Assembly: GCA_905181625.1 (NCBI GenBank)
Contig: CAJIYJ010000001.1
Location: 94,889-158,888, forward strand
Length of the DNA: 64,000 bases
Direction: 5' to 3'
DNA from: an uncultured Flavobacteriaceae bacterium
Lineage (GTDB): Bacteria; Bacteroidota; Bacteroidia; Flavobacteriales; Flavobacteriaceae
Part shown: positions 50,632 through 59,370 of the stretch, piece by piece
Layout: each line of letters opens with the position of its first letter
Numbering within the stretch: the stretch's first letter is position 1
Translations under genes and position numbers: made by a program
Notes under the pieces: generated by a model
The model's database searches: none
What the model saw: the letters and a program-made list of their open reading frames with translations, nothing else
Told to the model about the DNA's origin: nothing

Positions 50632-50913
50632 TTAAAAAATAGTAAGGTCAAAATCAATTATAAATAAAAATACAAGAATTAAAATAAAAACTATGATAAA
50701 AAATATTTTTGAAAAATGCGTATTGGCTCTGTTTCTTGAGGACATTCTAGCTTCACTCCATTTTGAAGATACATCAATTGAACTATTTGAGTTTCTTTGC
50801 TTAGAATACATCGAATCAAATTCATAAATATTTTCAAAAGAATTATCCTTTGAATATCTTGGCCTGTAATTAAAACGCTTGTTTTTATTTAGTTTAAATA
50901 AATTAACTTTCAA
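50632..50913 (-). CDS. Small C-tail-anchored membrane protein found next to mutL in flavobacteria
   Basis: The 93-residue protein has a basic, aromatic N-terminus (LNKNKRFNYRPRYSKD), a polar middle part, and one C-terminal hydrophobic helix (IIVFILILVFLFIIDFDLTIF). Proteins of this layout beside mutL are often labelled riboflavin synthase subunit beta in flavobacterial genomes, but nothing in the sequence supports a riboflavin role, and I think that name is an error. The function is unknown. It opens the operon with mutL, the two rhomboids and the EEP protein. Confidence 0.75.
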   Translation of the reverse strand: MKVNLFKLNKNKRFNYRPRYSKDNSFENIYEFDSMYSKQRNSNSSIDVSSKWSEARMSSRNRANTHFSKIFFIIVFILILVFLFIIDFDLTIF

Positions 50914-50932
50914 TCGAATAAATATTTAAACT

Positions 50933-50940
50933 CAAATGTA
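50933..50940 (-). promoter_or_regulatory. -7 promoter element for the mutL operon
   Basis: The minus strand reads TACATTTG, a match to TAnnTTTG, 20 bp before the start of the small membrane protein gene. A minus-strand TTG lies 24 bp upstream (50965-50967), slightly beyond the usual spacing. Confidence 0.45.
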
Positions 50941-50986
50941 CAAAATTGAGTCTAAAAATTCATTCAATTCTTCTCTTAGGAATCAT

Positions 50987-50994
50987 TATATTTG
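50987..50994 (+). promoter_or_regulatory. -7 promoter element for the nrnA operon
   Basis: TATATTTG at 50987-50994 matches TAnnTTTG and ends only 6 bp before the ATG at 51001. Transcription would begin at or within a few bases of the start codon, which predicts a leaderless or nearly leaderless mRNA. It is divergent from the mutL operon element 47 bp away. Confidence 0.5.
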
Positions 50995-51000
50995 TCGAAC

Positions 51001-52020
51001 ATGAAAATTGAAAATATTAAAGTTTTAAAAACACTACTATCTGAAAGTAGAGATTTAATAATAATTCCACATACAAACCCAGATGGTGATGCAATTGGTA
51101 GCTGCTTAGCTTTGTCTCATATTTTAAAAAAAAATGGACATAATACCTCAGTAATAAGTCCAAACAAACCCCCTCATTTTTTACACTGGTCCCCTGGATT
51201 TAATGATATTTTATATTTCGATTCTGAACCTGAAAATTGTCAAAAAAAAATAGAGAAATCGACATTGATTTTTACATTAGACTTTAATGATTTAAATAGA
51301 ATTGGAGAGTTAGGTAATTTCGTGAAATCTAGTGGTTCAAAAAAAATAATGATTGATCATCATAGAGATCCAAAAAAATACGCTGACTTAATGTTTTCAA
51401 AACCAGAAATAAGCTCAACATGTGAGTTGCTTTATGAAATAATATTTTCTTTGGGTTATGAAAAATCAATTACTCGTGATATTTCTACCTGTATATATCT
51501 TGGTATTATGACAGACACAGGTTCGTTTCAATATTCAAGTGTCACATCAAGAACACACCAAATAGTTGCCCAATTAATTGATAAAGGAATTAATCAAAAT
51601 GAGATTCACAATAAAGTTTACAACGACTCTTCATCAAGCAGGTTAAAAGTTTTAGGATCTGCCCTTAGCAACTTGAACCTTTTAGAAAGTTTAAAAACAG
51701 CATATATGTTTTTAAAAAGAAATGATCTAGAGAAATTTGATTATCAAAAAGGTGATTCTGAAGGCATTGTGAATTACGGTCTATCATTAAAGGATGTTCT
51801 TTTTAGTGTTATTTTTATTGAAGACATAAATGATAAAAACAATGTTAAAATATCTTTTAGGTCACAAGGTGAATTTTCATGTAATGAATTTGCTGGAGAA
51901 CATTTTAACGGAGGAGGCCACATTAATGCAGCTGGAGGAAGAAATAATGGAAATGCGGAGGATGCTATCAATAAATTTTTAAAAATATTACCTAATTATA
52001 AAGAAAAACTAATCAACTAA
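51001..52020 (+). CDS. nrnA: DHH-family oligoribonuclease / pAp phosphatase (NrnA-like)
   Basis: The 339-residue protein starts with ATG at 51001; the TTG at 50992 lies inside the promoter element and is rejected. The DHH domain has HTNPDGDAIGS, DFNDLNRIG, IDHHRDP, and GIMTDTGSFQY, and the DHHA1 domain ends with GGGHINAAGG. It degrades short RNA fragments and dephosphorylates 3'-phosphoadenosine 5'-phosphate in the cytoplasm. The next gene starts 2 bp after the stop. Confidence 0.92.
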   Translation: MKIENIKVLKTLLSESRDLIIIPHTNPDGDAIGSCLALSHILKKNGHNTSVISPNKPPHFLHWSPGFNDILYFDSEPENCQKKIEKSTLIFTLDFNDLNRIGELGNFVKSSGSKKIMIDHHRDPKKYADLMFSKPEISSTCELLYEIIFSLGYEKSITRDISTCIYLGIMTDTGSFQYSSVTSRTHQIVAQLIDKGINQNEIHNKVYNDSSSSRLKVLGSALSNLNLLESLKTAYMFLKRNDLEKFDYQKGDSEGIVNYGLSLKDVLFSVIFIEDINDKNNVKISFRSQGEFSCNEFAGEHFNGGGHINAAGGRNNGNAEDAINKFLKILPNYKEKLIN

Positions 52021-52022
52021 TT

Positions 52023-53099
52023 ATGAAAAAATATAGCTATTTATTTATCTTAATCCTTATCACATCATGCGCTAGCTCCCACCCTGACCTAAGTGAAGGT
52101 TTGTACGCTGAACTAAAAACTAATAAAGGAGATATTTTAATAAATTTAAACTACAACGAAACGCCTGTAACGGTAGCAAATTTCGTTTCCTTAAGCGAGG
52201 GGAAAAATAAAGAAGTAAGTCCAGAGTATAGTAAGAAAAAATATTACGATGGCTTGATTTTTCACAGAGTCATTACCGATTTCATGATTCAAGGAGGAGA
52301 TCCACTAGGATCAGGACAAGGAGGGCCAGGTTACAAATTTAAAGATGAGTTTCATAAAGATTTAAACCACGATTCACCTGGTATTTTATCAATGGCCAAT
52401 GCAGGTCCAAAAACTAACGGTAGTCAATTCTTTATAACACATAAAGAAACTCCATGGTTAAATGGCAAACACTCTGTTTTTGGAAAAGTAATCGAAGGGA
52501 TGGAAGTAGTCAACTTAATTGCACAAAATGATACAATTAAGAAAGTTTCAATAATAAGAGTTGGAAGAGATGCGAAATCTTTTAAAGCTCCTAAAGTATT
52601 TTCTAATCATTTTGCTGAAGATAGTTTAGATATTAAAAAGAAATTAACAATATTAAAAAATACAAAACTAGGAAAGAAAAAAAATCATGCAATTCAAAAA
52701 TTAAAATCTATTTCCACTAGTTCCGGCTTACAATACATTAAAACATACAAGAGTAATGGTCAAAAAGTAGATCCTAATAAAACTATCATGACTCATTATG
52801 CAGTTTACTTTGAAGACGGATCTCTTTTAGACACAAGTATTCTTGAAGTTGCAGAGCAATATGAACTTGTAAATATTCAGAAAAAAAATGCAAATGGTTA
52901 CGTACCACTTGAATGCAAGGTTGGTCCTAACGATGCTCTTGTAGCTGGCTTTAAAGAGGGTTTGAAGTTGTTAAACGTTGGAGATAAAGCGACAATTTTT
53001 CTTCCTTATTACTTAGCTTACGGAGAAACAGGCAGAGGATCGATGATTCCTCCTAAATCAAATCTAATATTTGAAGTTGAAATAATAGAATTAAAATAA
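52023..53099 (+). CDS. Lipoprotein with cyclophilin and FKBP peptidyl-prolyl isomerase domains
   Basis: The 358-residue protein has a lipoprotein signal with lipobox ITSC. Residues about 25-185 are a cyclophilin domain (YYDGLIFHRVITDFMIQGGDP, GPKTNGSQFFIT, HSVFGKVIEGM). Residues about 240-358 are FKBP-like (GFKEGLKLLNVGDKATIFLPYYLAYGETG). The two isomerase folds in one polypeptide suggest a periplasmic folding factor. It sits directly after nrnA. In some flavobacteria I recall the FKBP lipoprotein GldI near such genes; whether this protein covers that role is only a guess. Confidence 0.9.
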   Translation: MKKYSYLFILILITSCASSHPDLSEGLYAELKTNKGDILINLNYNETPVTVANFVSLSEGKNKEVSPEYSKKKYYDGLIFHRVITDFMIQGGDPLGSGQGGPGYKFKDEFHKDLNHDSPGILSMANAGPKTNGSQFFITHKETPWLNGKHSVFGKVIEGMEVVNLIAQNDTIKKVSIIRVGRDAKSFKAPKVFSNHFAEDSLDIKKKLTILKNTKLGKKKNHAIQKLKSISTSSGLQYIKTYKSNGQKVDPNKTIMTHYAVYFEDGSLLDTSILEVAEQYELVNIQKKNANGYVPLECKVGPNDALVAGFKEGLKLLNVGDKATIFLPYYLAYGETGRGSMIPPKSNLIFEVEIIELK

Positions 53100-53111
53100 T
53101 TTTTTAAAGGA

Positions 53112-54182
53112 GTGCTAAAAACAAACATCATTCCTCTTTTTAAAAAACAATTTATACTATTTGTTTTTTTCTTTATAATAATATTTTTAGAGCTAATTAA
53201 ATTTGATTCTGATTTAATCGAAGACTATTACAGCACTTTCTTATATAAATACAGCTCTAGTGTGTTTTTATATATTTTCGGAAAATTACCTTTCTCAGTT
53301 GGGGATATTCTCTATTTATTAACTCCCTTTATTCTCTATTTTAATATTAACAAAGAAGATACTAGAAGGAAAAATATTAAAAATTTATTATGTTTTTTGA
53401 TGTTAATTTATATAATTTTTCAATTTCAATGGGGATTGAACTACCACAGAATTCCTCTTAAAAATAAATTACTTATTGAACACAACTATAGTACTAAATC
53501 TTTAATTAATATAACCGACTTATTTATTAGAAATACAAACAATATACAAGAGGAACTATCTAAAAGTGATACTTTACCCGTTATATATAGTGACAATAAT
53601 AATGCAATTTATAATGCATCAATAAAAGCTATTCAAACATTAAAAAAGAATAAAGTTCTAAATGAAAACTTTCCATTAGTTAGTCTTAAGAATTCTTTAT
53701 TCAGTACTCCTCTTTCTTACATGGGGTTTAGCGGATACATCAACCCTTTCACCCTAGAAGCTCATATAAATAAAAACATTCCTAAAATTCAAATCCCAAC
53801 AACTATATGCCATGAAATTGCACATCAAATGGGTTATTCAGCTGAAAACGAAGCAAATTTTATTGGGATTATTGCCTCAATTGAATCAAAAGATAACTTA
53901 GTTAATTACAGCGGAAATATACTTGCACTAAAATATTTATTAAATGAACTATACAAAGTTGACAAAGTGAGTTATAATATCCTTTATTTAAAAATAAATA
54001 AGGGAGTTATAAAAAATATACAGGAAGCTAGAAAAGAGTTGGATAAATTTAATAATCCTTTAGAACCCTATTTTAAAAATATTTTTGATTATTTTCTGAA
54101 AGCAAACAACCAAGTTGATGGCATAAAAAGCTACAACTTGGTTGTTAATTTATTAGTAAATTATTACACTAGTCCACAATAA
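53112..54182 (+). CDS. DUF3810 membrane protein with an HExxH metallopeptidase motif
   Basis: The 356-residue protein has two or three N-terminal membrane helices and then a soluble domain with HEIAHQMGYSAENEANF, H234 to H238, which is the family's zinc-like motif. The start is GTG at 53112, preceded by AAAGGA, one of the few purine-rich Shine-Dalgarno-like sequences in the window. DUF3810 proteins are predicted zinc peptidases of the envelope without a known substrate. The 3' end contains a long inverted repeat (54105-54146) and overlaps the convergent gene by 14 bp. Confidence 0.88.
   Translation: MLKTNIIPLFKKQFILFVFFFIIIFLELIKFDSDLIEDYYSTFLYKYSSSVFLYIFGKLPFSVGDILYLLTPFILYFNINKEDTRRKNIKNLLCFLMLIYIIFQFQWGLNYHRIPLKNKLLIEHNYSTKSLINITDLFIRNTNNIQEELSKSDTLPVIYSDNNNAIYNASIKAIQTLKKNKVLNENFPLVSLKNSLFSTPLSYMGFSGYINPFTLEAHINKNIPKIQIPTTICHEIAHQMGYSAENEANFIGIIASIESKDNLVNYSGNILALKYLLNELYKVDKVSYNILYLKINKGVIKNIQEARKELDKFNNPLEPYFKNIFDYFLKANNQVDGIKSYNLVVNLLVNYYTSPQ
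54105..54146. terminator. 13-bp perfect inverted repeat at the convergent gene ends
   Basis: Arms at 54105-54117 and 54134-54146 are perfectly complementary and enclose a 16-base loop. The repeat lies inside the last codons of the DUF3810 gene and 22 bp beyond the end of the opposing gene. No T-tract follows on either strand, so it is either a bidirectional terminator without a classic U-run or an mRNA 3'-end stabiliser. Confidence 0.45.
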
Positions 54183-57100
54183 TTGGCGCGCCAAGTTGAT
54201 TTAATTTGTTTTCAAAAGCTAAAGTAGAACTATTAAAAACTTGTATTTCGATCTTTAACTTATCCCACATATTTTTAGCTATTTCAAAACTATCCATATG
54301 AAGCTTCGTAGGCCCATAAGAGTTACCATAAAACCCTCTTTGAGCAACTGACAACCTATTCATTATTGTAGGGTAATCTTTTTCTCCTATTTCTTTTTTA
54401 GATTCATTACCAGAGAATACAGAATCAATACTATTCATAGCTATGTAAAGATCATTCAATTCACTTAGTAAAGAAGAATTATCAGAATCAATTAACTTAA
54501 TTGCAGTTTCAAAAGAAGATAATTTTTGTTTTGATTTTCTAAACTTATTCATTTTTAATTCTAAACTAGATTGAAAATCAGTTAAATCATTTGTATAAGT
54601 ATCTAATTTAGATTCTAAAGGATTAATAAGAATATTCTCTCTTATTACATTAATATTGAATTTTTTAGTTTCTGACAACTTAGATAAATTTCCCTTATCA
54701 TTTTTAAATAATTGAACAGTATACAAACCTGATTTAACAGAAACCGATCCCCTGTTTCCTCTGCCTCTTGAGTTAGTGTTAATAGTTGAAACTATAGGTT
54801 TAGTCAAATTCCAAGCAATTCTATTGATTCCTTTTTTAGAGGATCCATCAACCCTAGTAACAAGTTCCCTTTTAGAATCTCTAATTTCTAAAATAATATT
54901 TGATTTTTTTTCTGAATTTTCTTTATCTAATTTATCCCATCCCGGAAAAGGAATATTTTTTTTTAATTTATTAAGTTCTTTTTCTGTTTTCTTCCTTTCT
55001 CCTTTTAAAGTTTTGGTTGATTCTGGAATATAGTACGAAATAATAGCCCCATATGGTGGATTTTTAGCTGAATAATATGAACTACCCTGACTTGATGTTC
55101 CGGCTCTAATTGGATTATATTGAATTGCATCTTTAACATCAAAAAGTATAGTCTCCTTACTATTGATTTTATTGAGTTTTCTTAATGGACTATAATCGTC
55201 TAATACATAAAAACCTCTTCCAAAAGTAGCTAATACTAAATCGTTCTCTCTTTTTTGAATAGCAAGATCTCTTATAGATATTGTAGGTAGTCCACTAGAA
55301 AACTTAATCCATTTTTCACCTTGATTATTAGAAAAATACAATCCATATTCAGTAGCTAAAAAAAGAAGATTTGGATCTACATGATCTTGAACAATTCTCC
55401 AAACCATAGTCTCTTTTGGAATACCTTGAGTAATTGATTTCCATGTTTTTCCTCCATTTAAACTTTTATATAAGTATGGACTGTAATCTCCGAACTTATG
55501 ATTGTCAAGTGCTACATAAACAATATTTTCATTGTGTAAGTCAGCTTTAATATCATTTACAAACGAAGTTTTAGGAACTTCAGGTAATTTGTCTACCGAA
55601 ATTGAGTGCCATTCTTTTCCGTTATTTTTTGTTGAATGAATTAACCCATCATCTGTCCCTACATAAATATAGTTTTCATTTAATGGAGACTCGCTTAATG
55701 ATGTTATAGTGTTATAAGTTGACATAGCATATACGTCCCAAGCAGCATCCCAACTCTGCTGTCTTCCCATGATTGGTAATGACATTCTTTCCTGGTTTAA
55801 AGTTAAATCTTTAGATATTGGAGCCCAACTATCTCCCCTATCATCAGATCTCCAAACTCTTTGAGAACCAAAATATAAACGTTTGGAATCATGATTACTA
55901 ACAAGGATTGGCGAGTCCCAGTTAAACCTTTCGTATGGCTCATCAATTCCAGAGTGAGGTTTGATAAAAACAGCCTCTCCTGTTGTTCTATCTACCCTAT
56001 GAAGGTTTCCTTGTTGAGATTGCGCATAAACAATATTTGGATTTCCAGGCTCGGTAGCTGGTTGATGACCATCTCCACCAAGAAGAACAAACCAATCACT
56101 ATTAACTATTCCATTAGATCTAAAGGTACGACTCGGGCCGCCCTGAGAATTATTGTCTTGAGTTCCTCCATATATATTATAAAAAGGTTCTGAATCATCC
56201 AAAGCTAATTTATAAAACTGAGTGATTGGTAAATTATTTACAAACTTCCAAGTCTTTGTGTTATCAGAAGATTCATAAATTCCACCATCTGAACCAACTA
56301 AAACATAGTTTGGATCATTTTTTTTAAATGTCATTGAATGATTATCTGAGTGTTTACTTCTTTCATTCATTGTATAAAAACTCTTACCACCATCATCTGA
56401 AACTTGAACTCTAACATCCATTAAATAAATTTTATCAAAATAATGAGGAGATGCTACAAGTTCTTGATAATAATGAGGGCCTGTTCCTCCAGAAACGGTG
56501 TCAGACATTTTACTCCAGCTTTCCCCTCTATCTGAAGACCTATATATAGCACCTTTCTTTCTGTCTAGTTCAATAGCAGCATATAACACATCTGGATTTA
56601 TTGAAGAGATTGCTAAACCAATTTTACCCATATTTCCTGATGGAAGACCAACAGAAAGCTTGTCCCATGTCTCTCCAGCATCAGTGCTTTTATACAAACT
56701 AGTACCTGGTCCTCCTCCAATATAAGCTGCTACATTTCTATGCCTTTGCCAAGTTGCAGCATACATTACTTTTTTATCTCTTGGATCAACTACAATGTCA
56801 GTGACTCCGGTCCATTCATCTACAACTAATACATTTTTCCAACTATCTCCTCCGTTAGTAGTTTTATACAACCCTCTTTCTCCACCTGAAGACCAAAGTG
56901 GACCTTGAGAAGCAACAAAAACTGTATTGGAATCATCATTATCAATAATAATTTTTGAAATATGTTCTGACTTTTTCAACCCTTTATTAATCCATTTTTT
57001 TCCTCCATTATATGAGACATAAACTCCTTTTCCGATACCAACATGTCTTCCCCCTACATTTTCTCCAGTACCCAGCCATATAACACTATTGTTAGTAGGG

Positions 57101-57408
57101 TCAATACTTATAGATCCGGTTGAGAAAAAAGATTCATTATCAGTTAAAGAGGACCAAGTACTGCCAGAATTTGATGTTTTCCAGACTCCTCCTGAACCAA
57201 CTGCTACATACCATTCATTTTCGTTTGATGGATTAATTGCAATATCAGCTATTCTTCCAGACATAAAAGCTGGACCAATGCTTCTAAATTTAAGCCCAGA
57301 ATACAATGAGCTTTCATCAGATTTTTTATCTTGTTTTTTCTGAGAATTAACAGATGGAGATAAAAGCAATAGAGCAATAATATATGTTAAGTTTTTAAAG
57401 TAAGACAT
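54169..57408 (-). CDS. Exported sortilin/BNR-repeat propeller protein
   Basis: The 1079-residue protein starts with a signal peptide (ending near NSQ). It contains at least eight Asp-box/BNR turns of the type S-x-D-x-G-x-x-W: GVWKTSNSGSTW, GLYKTTNGGDSW, SLYKSTDAGETW, AIYRSSDRGESW, VWRSDDRGDSW, LYKSLNGGKTW and LYFSNNQGEKW. These form one or two sortilin/VPS10-type propellers over residues 40-750. The last 300 residues are a helical and beta-rich C-terminal region with a coiled-coil-like stretch. Related proteins are named VPS10 domain or glycosyl hydrolase in annotations, but no hydrolase active site is apparent. It stands alone. Confidence 0.85.
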   Translation of the reverse strand: MSYFKNLTYIIALLLLSPSVNSQKKQDKKSDESSLYSGLKFRSIGPAFMSGRIADIAINPSNENEWYVAVGSGGVWKTSNSGSTWSSLTDNESFFSTGSISIDPTNNSVIWLGTGENVGGRHVGIGKGVYVSYNGGKKWINKGLKKSEHISKIIIDNDDSNTVFVASQGPLWSSGGERGLYKTTNGGDSWKNVLVVDEWTGVTDIVVDPRDKKVMYAATWQRHRNVAAYIGGGPGTSLYKSTDAGETWDKLSVGLPSGNMGKIGLAISSINPDVLYAAIELDRKKGAIYRSSDRGESWSKMSDTVSGGTGPHYYQELVASPHYFDKIYLMDVRVQVSDDGGKSFYTMNERSKHSDNHSMTFKKNDPNYVLVGSDGGIYESSDNTKTWKFVNNLPITQFYKLALDDSEPFYNIYGGTQDNNSQGGPSRTFRSNGIVNSDWFVLLGGDGHQPATEPGNPNIVYAQSQQGNLHRVDRTTGEAVFIKPHSGIDEPYERFNWDSPILVSNHDSKRLYFGSQRVWRSDDRGDSWAPISKDLTLNQERMSLPIMGRQQSWDAAWDVYAMSTYNTITSLSESPLNENYIYVGTDDGLIHSTKNNGKEWHSISVDKLPEVPKTSFVNDIKADLHNENIVYVALDNHKFGDYSPYLYKSLNGGKTWKSITQGIPKETMVWRIVQDHVDPNLLFLATEYGLYFSNNQGEKWIKFSSGLPTISIRDLAIQKRENDLVLATFGRGFYVLDDYSPLRKLNKINSKETILFDVKDAIQYNPIRAGTSSQGSSYYSAKNPPYGAIISYYIPESTKTLKGERKKTEKELNKLKKNIPFPGWDKLDKENSEKKSNIILEIRDSKRELVTRVDGSSKKGINRIAWNLTKPIVSTINTNSRGRGNRGSVSVKSGLYTVQLFKNDKGNLSKLSETKKFNINVIRENILINPLESKLDTYTNDLTDFQSSLELKMNKFRKSKQKLSSFETAIKLIDSDNSSLLSELNDLYIAMNSIDSVFSGNESKKEIGEKDYPTIMNRLSVAQRGFYGNSYGPTKLHMDSFEIAKNMWDKLKIEIQVFNSSTLAFENKLNQLGAPIIVD

Positions 57409-57476
57409 AATAAATAAAATTTGGAATTACATAAATATAATTAATAATATCGATTTTTTCATTTTAACTTAGCAGC

Positions 57477-58883
57477 ATGTCTAAAAAAAATAAAAAATTC
57501 AGTTCAGTTGAAATTATTGACATTGGCTCTAAAGGTCAATCAATTGCAAAATCTGATGATGGTATAGTCTTAATGGTTAAAAAAGGTGTTCCTGGAGATG
57601 TAGTAGATATTGAAACTTACAGAAAGAAAAAAAATTATTATTTAGGAAATATTACTAAATATCATTCCATGTCTAACTTAAGAACTAAGGCAGAGTGTGA
57701 ACATTTTGGAACATGTGGCGGATGTAAATGGCAAGATGTTACTTATGATGCTCAAACTGATTTAAAGGCAAAGAAAATTAAACATACTATTCAAAATGTA
57801 TTTGAAAATTGTAAAATCGAACCAATTATCAAATGTGAAGATCAATATTTTTACAGAAATAAATTAGAATTTTCTTTCACTAATAATAGATGGTTAACCA
57901 ACGAAGAAATTTCTAACTCTGGAACTGATTTAGAAAGAAGAGGAGTTGGTTTTCATATTTCAGGGATGTGGGATAAAGTAGTTGATATAAACAAATGTCA
58001 CCTTCAAGCTGAGCCATCTAACGAAATCAGAATATCTATTAAAGATTTTGCAATTAAAAATGATATTTCTTTTTACAATTCTAGATTAAAAAAAGGATTG
58101 CTTAGAAATTTAATGATTCGAAACACTAGTTTAGGTCAATTCATGGTCATTGTTCAGTTTTATGAAAATGATTTAAAAAACATAGAGTTAATTTTAAATC
58201 ATTTAAAAAACAATTTTAAACAATTAAGTTCTATTCAGTTTATTATAAACAGTAAGGATAATGACTCTTTTTATGACCAAAAGATTAATTTATTTTCTGG
58301 CACAAAATACATTGAAGAAACGATCGGAGAATTAAAGTTTAAAATTTTTCCTAAATCATTTTTTCAAACAAACATAAAACAGACAATTAAGCTTTATGAA
58401 GTTGTTAGAGATTTAGCTAATCTAAATGGAAATGAAATAGTTTACGATCTATACTCTGGTTTAGGCACAATAACTCAGTTTTTGGCTAAAAAAGCAAAAA
58501 AAATTATTGGAATAGAGAGCATTGGTGAAGCTGTCACTTCTGCTAGAGAGAGCTCTATTTATAACAAAATAAATAATGTAGAATATGAGGTTGGAGATAT
58601 GAGAAAAATATTTACATCTGATTTTATATCAACTCATGGAAATCCTGATGTAATTATCACAGACCCCCCTAGGGAGGGAATGCATAAAGATGTTATTAAA
58701 GAAATTTTAAAGTTAGACACTAGAGTAATTGTTTACGTAAGCTGTAATCCATCTACCCAATGTAGAGACTTGGAATTATTGAAAATAAAATATGATATTT
58801 TCAACGTACAACCTGTAGACATGTTCCCTCATACTGATCATGTCGAAAATGTTGTACTTTTAAAGCTAAACAAATCACTTTAA
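57477..58883 (+). CDS. rlmD: 23S rRNA (uracil-1939 C5)-methyltransferase
   Basis: The 468-residue protein has an N-terminal TRAM domain, then cysteines C74, C80 and C83 in CEHFGTCGGC with a fourth in KCHLQ, which ligate an iron-sulfur cluster. The SAM domain has YDLYSGLGTITQF, DPPREGMHKDV, and the catalytic cysteine in YVSCNPSTQCRDL. These motifs define the RlmD/RumA family. RlmC/RlmCD cannot be excluded on sequence alone. DUF6452 follows 4 bp later. Confidence 0.9.
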   Translation: MSKKNKKFSSVEIIDIGSKGQSIAKSDDGIVLMVKKGVPGDVVDIETYRKKKNYYLGNITKYHSMSNLRTKAECEHFGTCGGCKWQDVTYDAQTDLKAKKIKHTIQNVFENCKIEPIIKCEDQYFYRNKLEFSFTNNRWLTNEEISNSGTDLERRGVGFHISGMWDKVVDINKCHLQAEPSNEIRISIKDFAIKNDISFYNSRLKKGLLRNLMIRNTSLGQFMVIVQFYENDLKNIELILNHLKNNFKQLSSIQFIINSKDNDSFYDQKINLFSGTKYIEETIGELKFKIFPKSFFQTNIKQTIKLYEVVRDLANLNGNEIVYDLYSGLGTITQFLAKKAKKIIGIESIGEAVTSARESSIYNKINNVEYEVGDMRKIFTSDFISTHGNPDVIITDPPREGMHKDVIKEILKLDTRVIVYVSCNPSTQCRDLELLKIKYDIFNVQPVDMFPHTDHVENVVLLKLNKSL

Positions 58884-58887
58884 TAAA

Positions 58888-59370
58888 TTGAAAAAAAATA
58901 TAATCTTTTTAATTCTTAGTTACTTTATCATCTCATGTGAGCCAGATGATATTTGCCTAGTATCACTTCCTGATACTCCAAAACTTATTATTGGTTTTTT
59001 TGACGAATCTAATGGGTTAAAAAAGGAGGTAACTAATCTTAAAATTCAGGGTCTAGATAATGATGAATTTTATTTTTTTGAAACTACCGACTCTATCTCC
59101 ATTCCTTTAAAAAATATAGAAAAGATAACCAGCTATTTCTTTACAAAAGATTTTGATAAAAATTCTGGAATCAGTAGTAATGATGATCATATTCTTTTCA
59201 ACTACCAATACAACCATATGTTTGTTAGCAGAGCTTGTGGCTATGTTTCCAATTACGACCTAAATCAAATAGTTATTGAAAGTGATAGTCAAAATTGGAT
59301 TACTAAAACAGAAATAACAAACTCAGCAGTTAAAGACGAAAAAGCAGTACATGTTAAAATATTTCATTAG
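58888..59370 (+). CDS. DUF6452-family lipoprotein
   Basis: The 160-residue protein starts with TTG at 58888 and has a lipoprotein signal with lipobox IISC followed by EPDDICL. The second cysteine and PDTPKLIIGFFD are typical of the DUF6452 family, and the late CGY motif is also conserved. It is probably inserted in the outer membrane. It overlaps DUF6048 by 20 bp and follows rlmD by 4 bp, a gene order I recall from other flavobacteria. Function is unknown. Confidence 0.75.
   Translation: MKKNIIFLILSYFIISCEPDDICLVSLPDTPKLIIGFFDESNGLKKEVTNLKIQGLDNDEFYFFETTDSISIPLKNIEKITSYFFTKDFDKNSGISSNDDHILFNYQYNHMFVSRACGYVSNYDLNQIVIESDSQNWITKTEITNSAVKDEKAVHVKIFH

Noticed and set aside
50632-50913. Riboflavin synthase subunit beta as the name for the small membrane protein
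   Set aside because: The protein is a short tail-anchored polypeptide with no lumazine or riboflavin synthase motifs; the name appears to be a propagated mislabel.
6554-59370. Three same-strand gene overlaps of about 20 bp (6554-6573, 44848-44867, 59351-59370)
   Set aside because: The similar length looks like coincidence: the sequences differ, and the start at 44848 is only one of two possible ATGs.
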